From assembly GCA_030435675.1 (NCBI GenBank), contig CM059623.1, positions 894,012 through 958,011 of the forward strand: 64,000 nt of DNA. Reading direction: 5' to 3'. The translations under genes were made by a program, and so were the position numbers. The notes under the pieces are model-generated. The model had not been told where the DNA came from. It did no database searches and saw nothing but the letters and a program-made list of their open reading frames with translations. The DNA comes from Steinernema hermaphroditum (taxonomy: Eukaryota > Nematoda > Chromadorea > Rhabditida > Steinernematidae). Every line of letters begins with the position of its first letter. Positions within the stretch are counted from its first letter, which is position 1. Below, one piece after another: positions 1 to 11,945 of this stretch.

Positions 1-594
1 ATACGCCTTTTGGCATATAAATATCAAGTTCAAAAATACAAAAGCAAAATGTCAGTTGTGCTTAGCAAAAATGCGAAACCATGTTAGTTATCTTTTCTTG
101 TGCTGTAGTTGATAAAGTGCAACCGTAAACAAATCGAATCAAATTGAGTGCACAAGAAACAACTTGCCGTCGAAATCCGCCATGGTGAGGGCCAAAATAG
201 AAGGGACCGTCCGAATGAAACCCGTTTTTATCCAAAAAGGAATCAAAATCGACTCAAAATCTATCAAGAACGGATTCTGAATGCAGAAGTTGCACGATTC
301 ATTCAAAAACACTGCAAAAACGACAATGGTGAAACGCTGTGTAAACAATAATCGACTCATATAGTCACGACAGTCAACCGATGGTGAAACCCACGGCAAA
401 AATTCAAAACAAAACAAAAAAAGCAAAAAATCACATTTTGTGCCTTGTGAGTTCTGTGAGGACTGGACATCTTTTTACACAAACACGCTATACGGACAAG
501 CTAAGCTGATGGCGGAATATTTCAGTATTCGTGGGAGAAATCTTTTAAAAACAGAAATTCGGCACCAGTTGGTGAATCAGGTCCAGAGTTGTCC

Positions 595-690
595 GGGTAC
601 CCGAAAGTTCGGGTACCCGAAGCCGAACCCGAAACCGAAAGTTTCGGGTACCCGACCCGAAAACCCGAAAAACCCGACCGGAAAATTACC
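595..690. repeat. GGGTACCCGAA-type simple repeat
   Basis: A run of imperfect units built on CGGGTACCCGAA and CCCGAA. It is palindromic in part and compositionally similar to the interior of the 13542-13705 transposon, which is built on TCGGAT units. I see no clear terminal repeats here, so it may be a decayed element of that kind or plain simple-sequence DNA. Confidence 0.55.
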
Positions 691-1762
691 CGTCATTACA
701 AAAATCTATCAGTTATTTTCAGATATCGTTCATGAAAGCGTGAAACCATCTGTGTATCGTTAGCATTTCGGTAGCCTTACCAGGCCACTATAGAACACCA
801 GGTGCCGTATCCAACAAACTGGAGGTGGTGACCTTCAAACGCTTCCCACTCAATTACCAGTGGGAAGTTGTCAGTGGGAACTACAGAACGTAGGACGCAG
901 ACACAAAAATGAAATTTCTTCTACATTGTGCTCATTTCTCCCACTCAGCTGTGCAGCTGGATCGGTTTAGCCATGGCACAGTGCCTACACGGCTTGCATT
1001 ATCACAGAATTGTCGCCATCTCTGGTACCATAGCCTAGGTCTAGAACGTATGCAAAGTGATTATAAGGTCGCTTCTCTCGCTGCAACTTCATCTGGCTTC
1101 CGCGGCGAGGGTGGATTCGGAGTCGAACCCGGCGAGCTTGTGGAGAACCGACGAAGAATCAGTATTCCGGTGGGAGCGGGGAGGTGCATATAGCAACGCA
1201 TAACGGACGGCAACTGTAGCGCAAAGCATCAAAAAACGTTCACTTTGTGTGCTAATGGATGGAATGATGTCGTCCCAAAAATGAAATGAAAGTAGCCGGA
1301 TAGTTCAAACTTGTGATAACGAGAATCGCACGGTATTATCGCAGAATTGTCGGCATCTCAACTTTTGCCGAAACATCTGCACAGAAACATTCTTGAGCCA
1401 TGAACATAGGCTAGGCAGTCAGTGAACGATCATCGAAGTGGCTCAAATAGTCATAACCAAAAGAAAACACAGCAAGAATTGCTCATGATTCTAATGAAGC
1501 ATTCATATTTGGACTCTTACCGGAAATCGGTCAAATCAATTGAACTGTTGCGTGCTGACCACACGCATTGTGATCATCGTTTGTATTGCTGTTTGGTCCC
1601 ACAACGATCCGAAACCGTCTACAGGCTGTCTGCGATGTCATTCGCTCTGTCTGGCATTTGCTCCTGTATCTATGCTTTATTTGTGCCTAACGCCTGTCTA
1701 CGCAACTTGTTCTTGTGTATGTCCGTGTTAGGATTGTTTATGTGTTTTGTTTTAATTATAAA

Positions 1763-1847
1763 GGTTTAATTATCCAAGTTTGAGGTCTCCCACCAGGTAG
1801 AGCTCTACGCTCCCTCAAACAAACCCTCAAACAAACAAACAAACAAA
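1763..1847 (+). ncRNA. SL1-like spliced leader sequence, possible SL RNA gene
   Basis: Positions 1763-1784 match the 22-nt nematode SL1 leader at 21 of 22 bases; the one difference is C to T at leader position 11. A GT dinucleotide follows directly at 1785, as a donor site would require, but the next bases do not match the usual GTAAAC. The 3' part of the leader forms a possible hairpin: GTTTGAGG pairs with CCTCAAAC downstream, and the loop holds the 12-base palindrome GTAGAGCTCTAC. A clear Sm site is not obvious, although an AAAATTTTTT stretch lies about 110 bases downstream. It could be a divergent SL RNA gene, an SL RNA pseudogene, or the 5' end of a retroposed trans-spliced mRNA. Confidence 0.4.
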
Positions 1848-3869
1848 CACGGGAAGCATTTTCAAAAATCTGTATATATCTTCTCAGTTATCCTGAAAAT
1901 TTTTTCGACCACGTCACAGTACCGTCGGTGTGTTTCTGTTCCCACAGCAGTTTTCTGCTTATAAAACATCATTCACGGCGTTGATTCGGTGAAGGTGAAT
2001 CAACCTCACTTCATTGATCGTCCTATAATCTGTTTGAAATCCAAAAATAAAACTTCTTCTACATTTTCTCATTTCTCTCACTCGGCTGTGGAGCTGCATC
2101 AGTTTAGCATCGTACTATTGCCAGCAACTTATCGCGTTGAAATCGTCGAACAATCACTGAATCGTGTTATAACTACTTCTACAAAAATTGCCGTAGCATA
2201 GCACAATGACTATGTCAATGTTAAATACGCATAACAAAGCTAATTGTCATGATCCTGATAATACTGAAGTTGATCATAGCGTTCATCACGATGATGGACT
2301 GCAGTTTAAGTCTTACACAGAAAGGTTGCACAAAATCATTTACAAAAATGTTTGACGTGTAGACACCGTACATACTGTCTTTGTGACCAACAGTCATCTG
2401 AGCGCGTCATCCATACCTCCTGAAGGGAAAGTCCCATATCTCAAACAGTTTTTATCTCATTCTATTTTGTTACTTTTTTCTGTATTTTTGAGCGTCCGTC
2501 TGATGTCGTGACCTGTGCCGCTGAAGCAAGAAGAGAACCGGCGACTACAGTATGATACTGCGCTTTTTTATACCTATGAGACGCCGTGCATGGCGTAATA
2601 CGGTTTATTAACAATCAGCGCGTAAATTCATCACAGAAGCTTTCCTCAGGAAGCATTTGTGGTAGTCCACTCGCTCTTGCTCTGAGTGACCTCGTGGCCT
2701 TGGCTACGGAGGGCACCTGTATAAATAGAGTGACAAGGATGTCAGTGAGTTCGAACTTAAAAAATGAGGCAGTGTGAATTGAACGAAATGTTACAATAGG
2801 CAAAGATCATCCCAATGTCCACGTAGCAGTTTGTCCGTCATGTCATGTGAATGAGAAAAGCGTTATGCGTGTGACAAGTAGAAGACAGAACCAAAATGCA
2901 CAGACGAATGGCGACCACAGCCGGCTTGGCAGCGAGAGTAGACAGTTTGGGGTCTTTCATTTGTGTTCCGATCGGTCAGGTCGTCCACTCGCCCTGAGTG
3001 AGCGGTCGTTCGAAAAGCGAAAAAAAACGGGCCATCTTTGGTGGTGCAATGCCCCAGAATAAGACCGGTGAATACGGTGTGACGCAGTTTTTTCTTGGAG
3101 TTCTCGAAGATTACATGAAAAACACTGCGACCTATAAGGGTGTGGTCATGCGCTCCCGATGTCAGTCCTGCCTCACAGCACCCAGCATAGGAAACACTGA
3201 CTCGTAGCATTTGCTGCATCCAGATCATTGGCGAAGTCATGAAGTCAAAGGACTTCTGGATCAAAATCCAGTGAGTGCTGCTTTGGGAGCGACAGATAGC
3301 GGTGCAATCGAGGAAACCGATCAACAAACTACCTACGGTGTATAATTCTTCAATAAATCCATCACCTTAGCTTAATGTGATTTGTTGTAGTCGAACGCTC
3401 CGCCAGACGATTAAACGACATAGATTTTTCGCTCTCCTAAGTGGAGTTGAAGCGATTCTGTGGCGCTTATTGAACAACAGTACAAAAATTATTCATTCTA
3501 TTAGCCAGATTCATAAAAATTTTAATGTATGCAACAAAAATGTAAGAATTATGCATTTTTACGCTCTAAACTGCTCTAAACTTTGGACGTTGGACATGCT
3601 CGCCTCCGCATAACGGCCTTCATCTCGCTGATCTTCGGTTTTCCTCGAAAACAACGAAACATTTCCTTCCCTATTCCTTACACAATAGCGATACTCAAAA
3701 TATTTTGGAATGGTGACCAAGTGACAGCCAATGTCTTTTCGCCTTGTTTACTCGTTTCACCGCATCAGCTGACGCCAAAATCTCAATGGTTCCAATCTTA
3801 AGCATATCAATTATCATCTTCCTCTACTCCGCGACAGGTCGTTTCAGCTCTGATCGCTTCTTTCTAGAA

Positions 3870-6801
3870 ATGCTAAATGAAAGACTAATATTTCTCATCG
3901 CTTTATTCTGCTCCCTGGGAGCCGTTAACATCGACGAATCGGAGGTATTAAACGCCAAAATACCGTATACCGTTGATCGGTTTCAAGGTCAAATACCTGG
4001 AGGAATTCGGCTACATCAACAACGACATCCATGTTGCCGCTCTTCGAAGCGACGACTTTTACAGCGAGAAGATTCGGGAGTTCCAGGAGATGATGGCCCT
4101 CCCGCTCACGGGGGAAATGGATTCCGCGACGAAAACTATGATGAAGGAGCCGCGCTGTGGAGTGGCTGATAAGATCAGACCTTCGAGGTGAAAACTCCAA
4201 AAGAGGCAGTAATTCGTTCGTTGCAGAGCTCGGCGCGCTCTTTCGAAGTGGCCAAGAAGGCATTTGACTTACTGGTAAGTACAGATCTTAGATTTTTCAA
4301 AGATATCCAGTACAATCGTTCATCGAATGAGCCCTAGCTCGACTGCTAGTATGCTTTCCTCGTAGAGTTATTAGAAAAACCATTAGTTTGCAATTGATAG
4401 TTGACCAGTTAGCTGCAGAGTCATATGTTGGAGATCGTACGTCGTAACGACCAGCTAATCCATTATATTCTTAAAAATCTACGGCTTACGATTCAAAGTG
4501 CCTTTGTCAACCATTGATTCCGAATAACTGAATGAAGAAAGCATCATGGCAGTCAGGACTCATTCGACGCGGCAGTGTCTGCCGAATAACCGTCCTTTCA
4601 TGGAATTTGACGAAATCGCACGACAAACAAGAAAAGGTTGATTTCGGGCATATCCCATTGTAAACTGACTGGCGCGTGAAATCCGCGCGCCAAATTTTCG
4701 TGGCGGGAGCTTTGCAAGAGATTTTTAACGAATACAATATCTCGCTATAAATTGTTTTTTTCGGAATGTAATGTCTGTGTGTTGGTTGCAAACACCAGAA
4801 CAAATAAGGACGCGGGCCGGCACTGAACCGACCCCGACCGGTTTACAAATCAAACACGTTCACAATGCGCCACACAGACACTTTCCATAGACCGCTTTAC
4901 TGTCACTATGCCTTCGAGACCGATAGCCCACCACTTTTCCACTAGCCACGTAGACATTCCATTCCCTGGCACGTTCACTTGGGCCTGTAGATATTTAAGT
5001 TTGTCCAACGTCCAGGCTTGGCTGAGGCTCCTGCTTAGGACTATGCCTATTGATTTTAAGCGAGCCCGAACAAACTCTGTTGTCTTAATATCGTCGAAAG
5101 AAAAAATGCTGGTCTTATATCGCTTTCCATTCAAATGATTCAAAATTCTCACGCCACGACCCCGGAAGTTACGAGAGTCTCGAGACGTTAGTTTAAGACT
5201 TATACGAATCTTTCCAGAACTCAGCCAAAACGGCTCTTTCTTTTCGGTCGTTGCTTATCTGTTTCAGTTTTAAAAATTGGCGTCCATCATCTTGTTTCCA
5301 GGGTCGGAAATGTACCTAGTTCCCACACAAACCTAGACGAAATCCGAAAGGAAATGGCAAAGGCGTTCAAGATATGGGAGGAAGTCACGGATATATCGTT
5401 CGAGGAGAAGGAGAGCCTCGACGGTAGAGACGTGGACATCGCCGTCACTTTTGAACCTCGAGACCACGGCGACAATCAGCCATTCAAATCGAACGTCTTG
5501 GCCCACGCGTTTTTTCCATTAAACGGCGACGTTCATTTCAACAACGACCACAACTTTCGAATCGTCCCTGCTTTCTTTGAAGGTGAATGACTATTTGGGT
5601 GCTAGATGAGCTCAAAAAACCCATAGAAGTGAATCTGCTTTCCGTCGCCATCCACGAGCTCGGACACAGCCTTGGCCTGGACCACTTGAACAAACCGAAC
5701 TCGGTCATGTTCTCTACGAACACGTACAGTCCGATCACTCTCTCACCGGAGGACATTAGCGCCATCCAAGCGATCTACGGCTCGAACAAGACTCGAAGAG
5801 TAGAAGAAGAGAGCGAGCGTCCTGATCCTTGTGACGGGCATCATATCGACGCCGCTGTCGCCATCGGAAGAGAGGTGTACTTATTTAAAGTAGTCCTGGC
5901 TGACAGAGGCAAAAAGCAGAAGAGATCTTTCAGGGCAAATGGTTCTGGACCTTCAAGGGCGGCCGCCTCCATAGTCCACCTCGGCTGGTCTCCACGTATT
6001 GGCCGGAAATTACAAGAAATGTCGACTCTGTGCTCAATAACGATGGATATCAGTACTTCTTTGTAGGCAAGTCCTATCGCATATTCTCTACATTTATCTA
6101 TTTGTCCATTTCGCTATTCAAGTGTGTGATATCACTCTTGACCCCCAGAAGGCCTCGACCACCAGGGGTCGTACTTCTACCGTCTCATAACACAGTTGAA
6201 TATTACCCTCGTTCTACTAGGTCCTTATTGTTGTCTATCAGACACAGATTCCAAGTTCTTACACAATCATCCCTCAGGCTTTTGTCCCTCAATCACTTTC
6301 ACTCTTTCTCTGCAGGCGACAAAGTATACATCTACACACCCGAGCACGATCTGTGGGGAATCCGCAAACTGACGGTCTACGGAGTGCCGCCCGAAGTGAA
6401 GAAGATCCAAGTGGCCTTTGTTTGGAAGCAAGATAACAAAACGATCTTCCACATGTGGGCCAACGACACCCAATACAGATACGACCTTAATGCGAAGACG
6501 AAAGAAGTACTTCCAATCCACTGGAGCCTCGACCGGGCTACCGCTACTCTGGTCATCCATGGAGGTAACCGTGATGTATGAAGAGATAAGCATAGAGATG
6601 ATCCTACTAGATAACTACATCTTCACTGACAGAGGAGTTCACAAGGGCGACATGCGCACACTCACCTACGAAGATCCTATGCCGTTCAACCGTCTCTTCC
6701 ACTGCGACGAGCCCCAACGCCGTCGTCGATCGGTTTTCACCAGGGACAGGAAGAACTCCGTCCGGGAAAAGTCTCCGCTTCGCGAACTGCTTCGTCTTTG
6801 A
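3870..6801 (+). CDS. Matrix metalloproteinase, secreted form (8 exons)
   Basis: Zinc endopeptidase of the matrixin family, expected to act outside the cell on matrix or cuticle proteins. Inferred exons: 3870-3944, 3988-4187, 4227-4274, 5302-5582, 5630-5889, 5934-6066, 6316-6564, 6611-6801, giving 478 aa. Order of parts: signal peptide (MLNERLIFLIALFCSLGAV), prodomain with the cysteine switch PRCGVAD, a furin-like RARR site just after it, the catalytic domain with zinc motif HELGHSLGLDH and Met-turn NSVMF, then a hemopexin domain bounded by Cys in DPCDG and the terminal LFHC. The last 25 residues are basic (RRRRS) with no hydrophobic tail, so it is probably secreted. The sixth intron (6067-6315) appears to use a GC donor (GCAAGT). 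The long third intron (4275-5301) holds repeats. The start was chosen for its signal peptide and a phase-0 first intron of 43 bp. The downstream neighbour is a paralogue. Confidence 0.88.
4785..4880 (-). repeat. tRNA-derived SINE-like copy in metalloproteinase intron 3
   Basis: Read on the minus strand this has TGTGTGGCGCATTGTGAACG (A-box-like) followed about 30 bases later by GGGGTCGGTTCAGTGCC (B-box-like), then CGTCCTTATTT. Related copies lie at about 31980-32095 and 22725-22795 (plus) and, more distantly, 18695-18790 (minus). The two internal promoter-like boxes suggest a tRNA-derived short retroposon. Confidence 0.45.
5003..5110 (+). repeat. Dispersed repeat family R1, copy a
   Basis: About 70-90 bp around the core CATCCAGGCTTGGCTTAGGC, then GATTTAAAGCGAGCCCGAAG. 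The same core recurs at about 7562-7640 (plus), 17430-17500 (minus) and 40828-40925 (plus), always outside coding sequence. No terminal inverted repeats could be set. Confidence 0.55.
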
Positions 6802-8330
6802 GAAATGTAATCGACTTTTCATCATGTAGAAATAACAAGAAGTTACAATGTGTCAGTCTTTCGTTAGTGAGAGAGCGGTCGTTCTCGGTCGTAATCGTTG
6901 GTGCAATGATTTCTCAAAAGGTCTGGAACACCAGGGAGCCGTAGCTCCATCCAGCTGGCCAAGAGAACCGCCTACACCGCCCGACCATCCCCGCCCACTC
7001 GCTGCAATGGAGTATCTCCGTCCATCACTTTTTTCTGATTTGAGAAATACTAAAGAGAGCTATCGGAATCTGACGACAGTCACCCGTTGAAACATACCAA
7101 AAATGTATGAATTATTTGTTTTTTTTTTGAATGTTACTAGAATGAACAAGTACAATAATATAATGATCACGATCACGGAGACAATGCAGCAATATCGACT
7201 CGATTAGATCATCGGTTTCAAGACGGCTGTGGCTCATTCTGACCTGTTCTGAATTCAGTCGTAATGGATGGATGCACAAATCATTGTAATTCATAGATGG
7301 TTATCTTTTCATTTAACAACGAGATGATTATGGGAAGGTTTGAGCATTCGTTACTTTGATTATAAGGAAACCCTATCATTCCCCATTGCCATTGAACCAT
7401 TGAACGACTGCTCCAAAAGGCTTAGATAGGAAGGAGGTATAGGCTCCATTTCAAGTCGACTCTGTAGCCACGTTGCTGGAAATAATTTTTCAAGAAAAGA
7501 GCTGAAAATCTTCGGTTTGTTTGATTACAGCTCTAGAAACCACAAAAACTTGATTTGTACATGGCCTAACATCCAGGCTTAGACTCATTCCTATGGATTT
7601 CAAACGAGCCCAAAGGGCGAACCGTCTAGTCTTAGGTCTTTCTTGTAGTCTTTTTCGGCGATCGGATCTTGCTTATGCCCAATATCAAGTCTTCTGCGTG
7701 AAAGTGTCCATAAGGTAGGGTTAAACGTCCGCTACATCGTCGTCTCTCCGTCAATCTTGTGACTTCTGTTTGCACGGTACCATCACGTCTGATGATTCAC
7801 CTACCCCTTTTGTTTATACGCACCAATTATCAGCAGCCACTTCCTGGTGACTGTTTTTCTCCGCTTTTCCGGTTTTTTTGCGTTCCTCTGCAATCTTGTG
7901 ACATCGTTTTCGCATGTTGCACGTGGTTGAAACATTGCTTTCTATCGATTGAGATGAAGTCCTGGCCATCTCAAAGATCTCAAAGATGCTTGCAAGGCGT
8001 CTCTAGATAGCACGCTAGGTGTCTCGTTCAATCACTGCCACGCGATGTACGCTTCATGAAATCCCTTTGGACGAGAAATCGTTTTCCCAAGTTCTGCTCC
8101 AGCTCCGCATTGCTATTTTTTCTTTTTTTTTTGTTCTTTTGAGTTTCTAATCGACGTGTGTGGTATGGTGAATCATCCACAATTCACCGCTTATAGCGAT
8201 GACTAATGATTTGCCAAACGTTGCGTAGAAATAGACAACGCTTTGGTCTTATCTTGTATTTTTGTTCTTGTCTAGTAGACGTGCGCCTTCTGTCGCTACT
8301 GCTGTTCACTAGTGCATTTTTTCAGCCAAC
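6802..8330. other. Intergenic region between the metalloproteinases
   Basis: No gene recognised. It contains a short block near 6945-7005 resembling the region upstream of the Arg/Ser-rich genes (core ACACCGCCCGACCA, also at 12588-12602) and copy b of dispersed repeat R1 near 7562-7640. Confidence 0.6.
7562..7640 (+). repeat. Dispersed repeat family R1, copy b
   Basis: Shares the core ACATCCAGGCTTAG and the downstream CGAGCCCAAAGGGCGA with the copies near 5003, 17430 (reverse) and 40828. Confidence 0.5.
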
Positions 8331-11160
8331 ATGTCGATTCATCGTTTCGGTCTTTTGAGTGTATTGATCTTGTGGCTCGACTGCTCAGTCGCTTTCTCAC
8401 TGGACATTGAAAGCGATGAGGTGAGTTTTATGATCTCAGCGAAATGGCTGAACCCTCACAGCGAATAATACAGTGTCTCGCGCTAGGAAACAGCGATGTT
8501 AACATTTTCTTAGGCAGTTTATTGAAAGACAGGACATCAAAGAAATGAGCGACACCCTTCTCATTTGTTTGCAAATGTCATGGACAGACACTTTGGTTGC
8601 TGTCTGGACAGACAATGTAGTCATTTTGTGGTAGGAATCGCTGTGAAGCAGCGGGAAATACAGAAGAAAACGACCGATTTCACGCTTTTCAACTGGATGA
8701 AATGAGTGTCGTCGTTTACAGCATTCTTCTGCAATATAGACACAAAACTGTTTGTCTGTATGTGATGAATTTGTGAGGAACTCTGCAGTTTTTTTTTGTC
8801 CTTAAAAAGGGTAATTTGCAAAGTGGTTTGTTTGAAAGTTGCATGTCTGCTGTCTGTAGTTTGTAGCTTGCAACTCTGCAAAGTCATGCAGAAACTGAGA
8901 GAGCGGTTCCTCTTTCTTTCTTCCCTTCTCTTACTCCTTTTCCTTCTTCTCTTACTACCACATTTGGATTCTCTCATAAATGACTTTCCAGACTTCTATC
9001 TAAGGTGCCCTTTTTTGAGATTTGACAATACAACTGCTTGTCGATGACTTCGTTTGTCCTTAAAAGAGTAGTTTGTGAAGTAGTTTATTTGCAAGTTGCA
9101 TGTCTGCTGCCTGTAGCGTGTACATAGTTTGTATTTTGCAAGTTTGCAAAGCCATCCGGAAATTTGAACCATGAGGGAGCGGTCGGTTTTCCCTTCGTTC
9201 CTCGCTTTCTGACCGGTTCCACGTTTGGATTCTCTCTGAAATGACTTCCCAGACATCTGAATAAGGTGCCTTCTTGAGACACCCTGCAGATAATGCAGAC
9301 AGATACAACTTGCTTATCAATGAGGCGTCGCTATTCAGATCGACTATCTTCAACGTTTCGGGTACATCGACGTTGACCTGTCGGATGCGCAAATAACGCC
9401 CAGTTTCTGGAGCGATAAAATCCGGGAATTCCAAGACATGGTGGACCTGCCGCAGACTGGCGAGATGGACGCGGAAACAAAGAAGGCGATGAAGGCGAAC
9501 AGGTGCGGTGTTGCCGACAAGTTCAAAGATGACCGACGAAGAGTGCGCCGCCATGGAAATAGAGGCAGACGGTATATAAAACCTGAATACAAATGGCCGA
9601 AGACCGATCTGACCTACTGGTAGGTAGGGCAGTGCAAAATAGTTGTTAGATATGCGCTTCTAAGGATCAGAAACACGCCAAGGTATTTGCAAGACCGAGA
9701 CGCAATCCGTCGAGAGATAGGAGCAGCATTCCAAGCCTGGTCAGACGCATCGGGTCTCACATTCCGAGAAGTGAGCAGCGTTGACGGGAAAGATGTGGAC
9801 ATCACACTGTCGTTCCAATGGAAGAAGCACGAGAACTGCCCGCATGCCTTCTCGCATGGCTTCCTGGCCCATGCCTTCAAGTACACCAACAACTACGAGT
9901 TCAGTGGCGACGTCCACTTCAACGATGAGTACAACTTCAAGAGCAGTCCGGTGTCGGAGTCCGACGATAGACGCGGAGGTACGTTTTTGGGGCACCGTCT
10001 TTATTTTCTTGTTTTTGTTCCCATTTCAGTACAGAACCTCCGTGCCATCGCCATGCACGAGATCGGACACAGCCTCGGAATCGACCACCAAAACACAAAA
10101 GACTCGATCATGTTCAGCCTGTACCAGAACAACAACGACCATCCGAAGCTCTCGTCCCTGGACGTAAATGTCATTCAGTCGACATACGGTCCAAACAGAA
10201 CGCCTTCACATCGATACAGGCACCCAAGCAGACCGACAGAGCCAAGGGTGAATCCTGAGCCTCCGCGAGTGCCCCATCACCGCCATCATCACCCCGATGA
10301 GCCGACGTTATGCACGTCGACGATAGACGCCGCCGTCATGTACAGAGGAGAACTTTTGATATTTATTGTAAGTGCAGCTTGTATGCTACTGCAACTGTTT
10401 GGCTCATTCAGAGGAACTTCATGTGGAGGTTCAGGGATGATCGCTTTATCGGGAGACCCATTGAAGCGTCGAGTATGTTCAGGGATCTTCCCAAGACAAT
10501 CGATGCTGTGGTCAACGTGAATGACCAGCTGCTTTTCTTTTCAGGTAGGCATTCTGGGGGTGAATAGAACGCAATAGTTGGGAGCAGAGGTGTTCAGAGG
10601 CCAGCTAGTTCCTCCATTTTTTAGAAAGCCAGGTCTACGTCTATCGCCTATTGACTCTTGTCACCGTACTTCCTCTCACCCATCTCGGACTTCCCCATCA
10701 CATCCGACGGGTCCGTCTCGCATTCACATGGAACTCCCGGATCTACATATTTGACCAACACGAGTTCCGGGAGCTGGACCCCAGATCTCTGAAGGTGAAA
10801 GGCGACCGCAAGATCATCCGTTACCAATGGGTGGGACTGCCGCAAGAAGTGTCGGCGGCATACGAATCAGATAATGGTGTGTGGAAGCTTTGAAATCGAG
10901 GAATAATAATTCAATGTTTAGGGCTAAACTTTTTGCACAAGAACATGGTGTACAGATATGAAACCGACGATGGAAGCAGACCACCGATTGTGGAGCAGTT
11001 CAAGCTATGTCGGAAGGACTTCCAACACGAGCACAGTGTGCCTTATCCGCGAAGAGTGCTTACGGCGACGGAATGCTCTGTAGAAGAATGTCCTTCATCA
11101 GCAGAATCCCACTTTCATTGGTTCTTGATCATGATTGCTACGCTGCTGATGTGTGTATAA
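8331..11160 (+). CDS. Matrix metalloproteinase, probably membrane- or GPI-anchored (7 exons)
   Basis: Paralogue of the upstream matrixin. Inferred exons: 8331-8420, 9339-9619, 9665-9978, 10030-10367, 10412-10544, 10625-10876, 10922-11160, giving 548 aa. Parts: signal peptide (MSIHRFGLLSVLILWLDCSV), prodomain with cysteine switch RCGVAD, a polybasic stretch containing RRVRR suited to furin-type cleavage, catalytic domain with HEIGHSLGIDH and Met-turn DSIMF, a His/Pro-rich hinge (about residues 288-320), a hemopexin domain, and a hydrophobic C-terminus (WFLIMIATLLMCV) fitting a GPI signal or membrane anchor. The 51-bp intron at 9979-10029 is a multiple of three without a stop, so its retention would keep the frame. 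TTTTTTCAG ends at 8324, six bases before the start, and could be a trans-splice acceptor. The first intron (8421-9338) contains two tandem repeat copies. The hemopexin exons are less conserved than the catalytic ones. Confidence 0.87.
8796..9331. repeat. Two tandem copies of a MITE-like element in intron 1
   Basis: Units at about 8796-9048 and 9056-9331 align along their length. Each begins near TTTGTCCTTAAAA, carries GAGCGGT and CTTTCTT-rich stretches, and ends with a reversed form of the sequence GTCTCAAAAAAGGGC. The terminal block recurs at about 19768, 19955, 21310, 53785 and 63943, so this is a dispersed family (R2). Confidence 0.55.
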
Positions 11161-11373
11161 ATGAGTTGTCGAAGAAAACACCTGAAAATGTCAATTCGTA
11201 CGAAATGCGATTCGAAATACGACGATTTTAAAGTATCTGTGGTGTACAGATGCGATGGATGCAACCAACGCATGATAAATATTGAGCCAAAGTCGTCTGG
11301 TCGGTCAGTTCACCATCTACCACCACGAGAACAGCCCGAAGGCTTGCAGAACGACGTCACAATCGGCAACGAA
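11161..11373. other. Short spacer before the palindrome
   Basis: Sequence between the second metalloproteinase stop and the outer boundary of the inverted duplication. It presumably contains the 3' UTR of the metalloproteinase. No feature seen. Confidence 0.5.
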
Positions 11374-11555
11374 ATACGCTTTCGATAAAAATGGACATCT
11401 TGAAAATCCTGGACCTTGAGAATGAGCCCAACTCCTATGGACACTTCGTGGCGACAAAGAATCGAGAATCAGGAGAAGTGGTCACCGCCATGGTGGCGCA
11501 CTCGATTCATTTGAGTTTCCGTAAGCAGTTCCGTGGTCTTCCATCTCTGCTTTAA
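11374..11555 (+). pseudogene. Truncated 3' copy of the MDDVP-family gene
   Basis: Encodes the last ~58 residues of the minus-strand gene at 17081-16161 (from MDILKILDLENEPNS to FRGLPSLL). An extra A just before the ATG of MDILK breaks the upstream frame, and the stop comes two codons earlier than in the full gene. The fragment starts exactly where the arms cease to match, so it is the by-product of the inverted duplication capturing only the end of the gene. Confidence 0.8.
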
Positions 11556-11945
11556 ATGTGATCGTAAATAAAAATTATCTATGCGCATAACAAAGAGTTT
11601 GTCGTATTTGTTAAGCTGAAATGCGAAAATCAATTATACGGACACATAATTTCACACCTCGGCCGAGTGATACCCGTTTTCCAGCAGAGCTTCTTCTGGT
11701 GGAGGCGAAGGCAGGCGCACCCGTACACATACCATTCTTTCGATGAGGGAACGAAACGTGTCGGCGGCAACGAAACCATCGAGACTCCCGTAAACAAATG
11801 TCATCCAACATCAAACCTGCAACAGTCGCCAAATCGCAATGAGTATTGAACTGTACTGCAATAACGTAATAACATATCACATTTATCGGTACACAGGACA
11901 CAGACACAGTATACAGAACAGGATAGATGGAAATCACCTGGAGAG

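Larger units (their letters stand above)
1..3869. other. Gene-poor stretch with simple repeats
   Basis: No convincing gene is seen here. Short open frames exist on both strands, but none shows a family motif, a signal peptide with consistent splice sites, or a paralogue in the window. The longest is a 154-codon minus-strand frame at 3327-2863, which I do not recognise. Visible structures are a GGGTACCCGAA-type low-complexity block near 595-690, the SL1-like block at 1763-1784, and an (AAAC)n tract near 1815-1850. Confidence 0.6.

Noticed and set aside
2863..3327. 154-codon minus-strand frame
   Set aside because: No family motif, no consistent splice structure, and plus-strand frames are also open there; likely chance.
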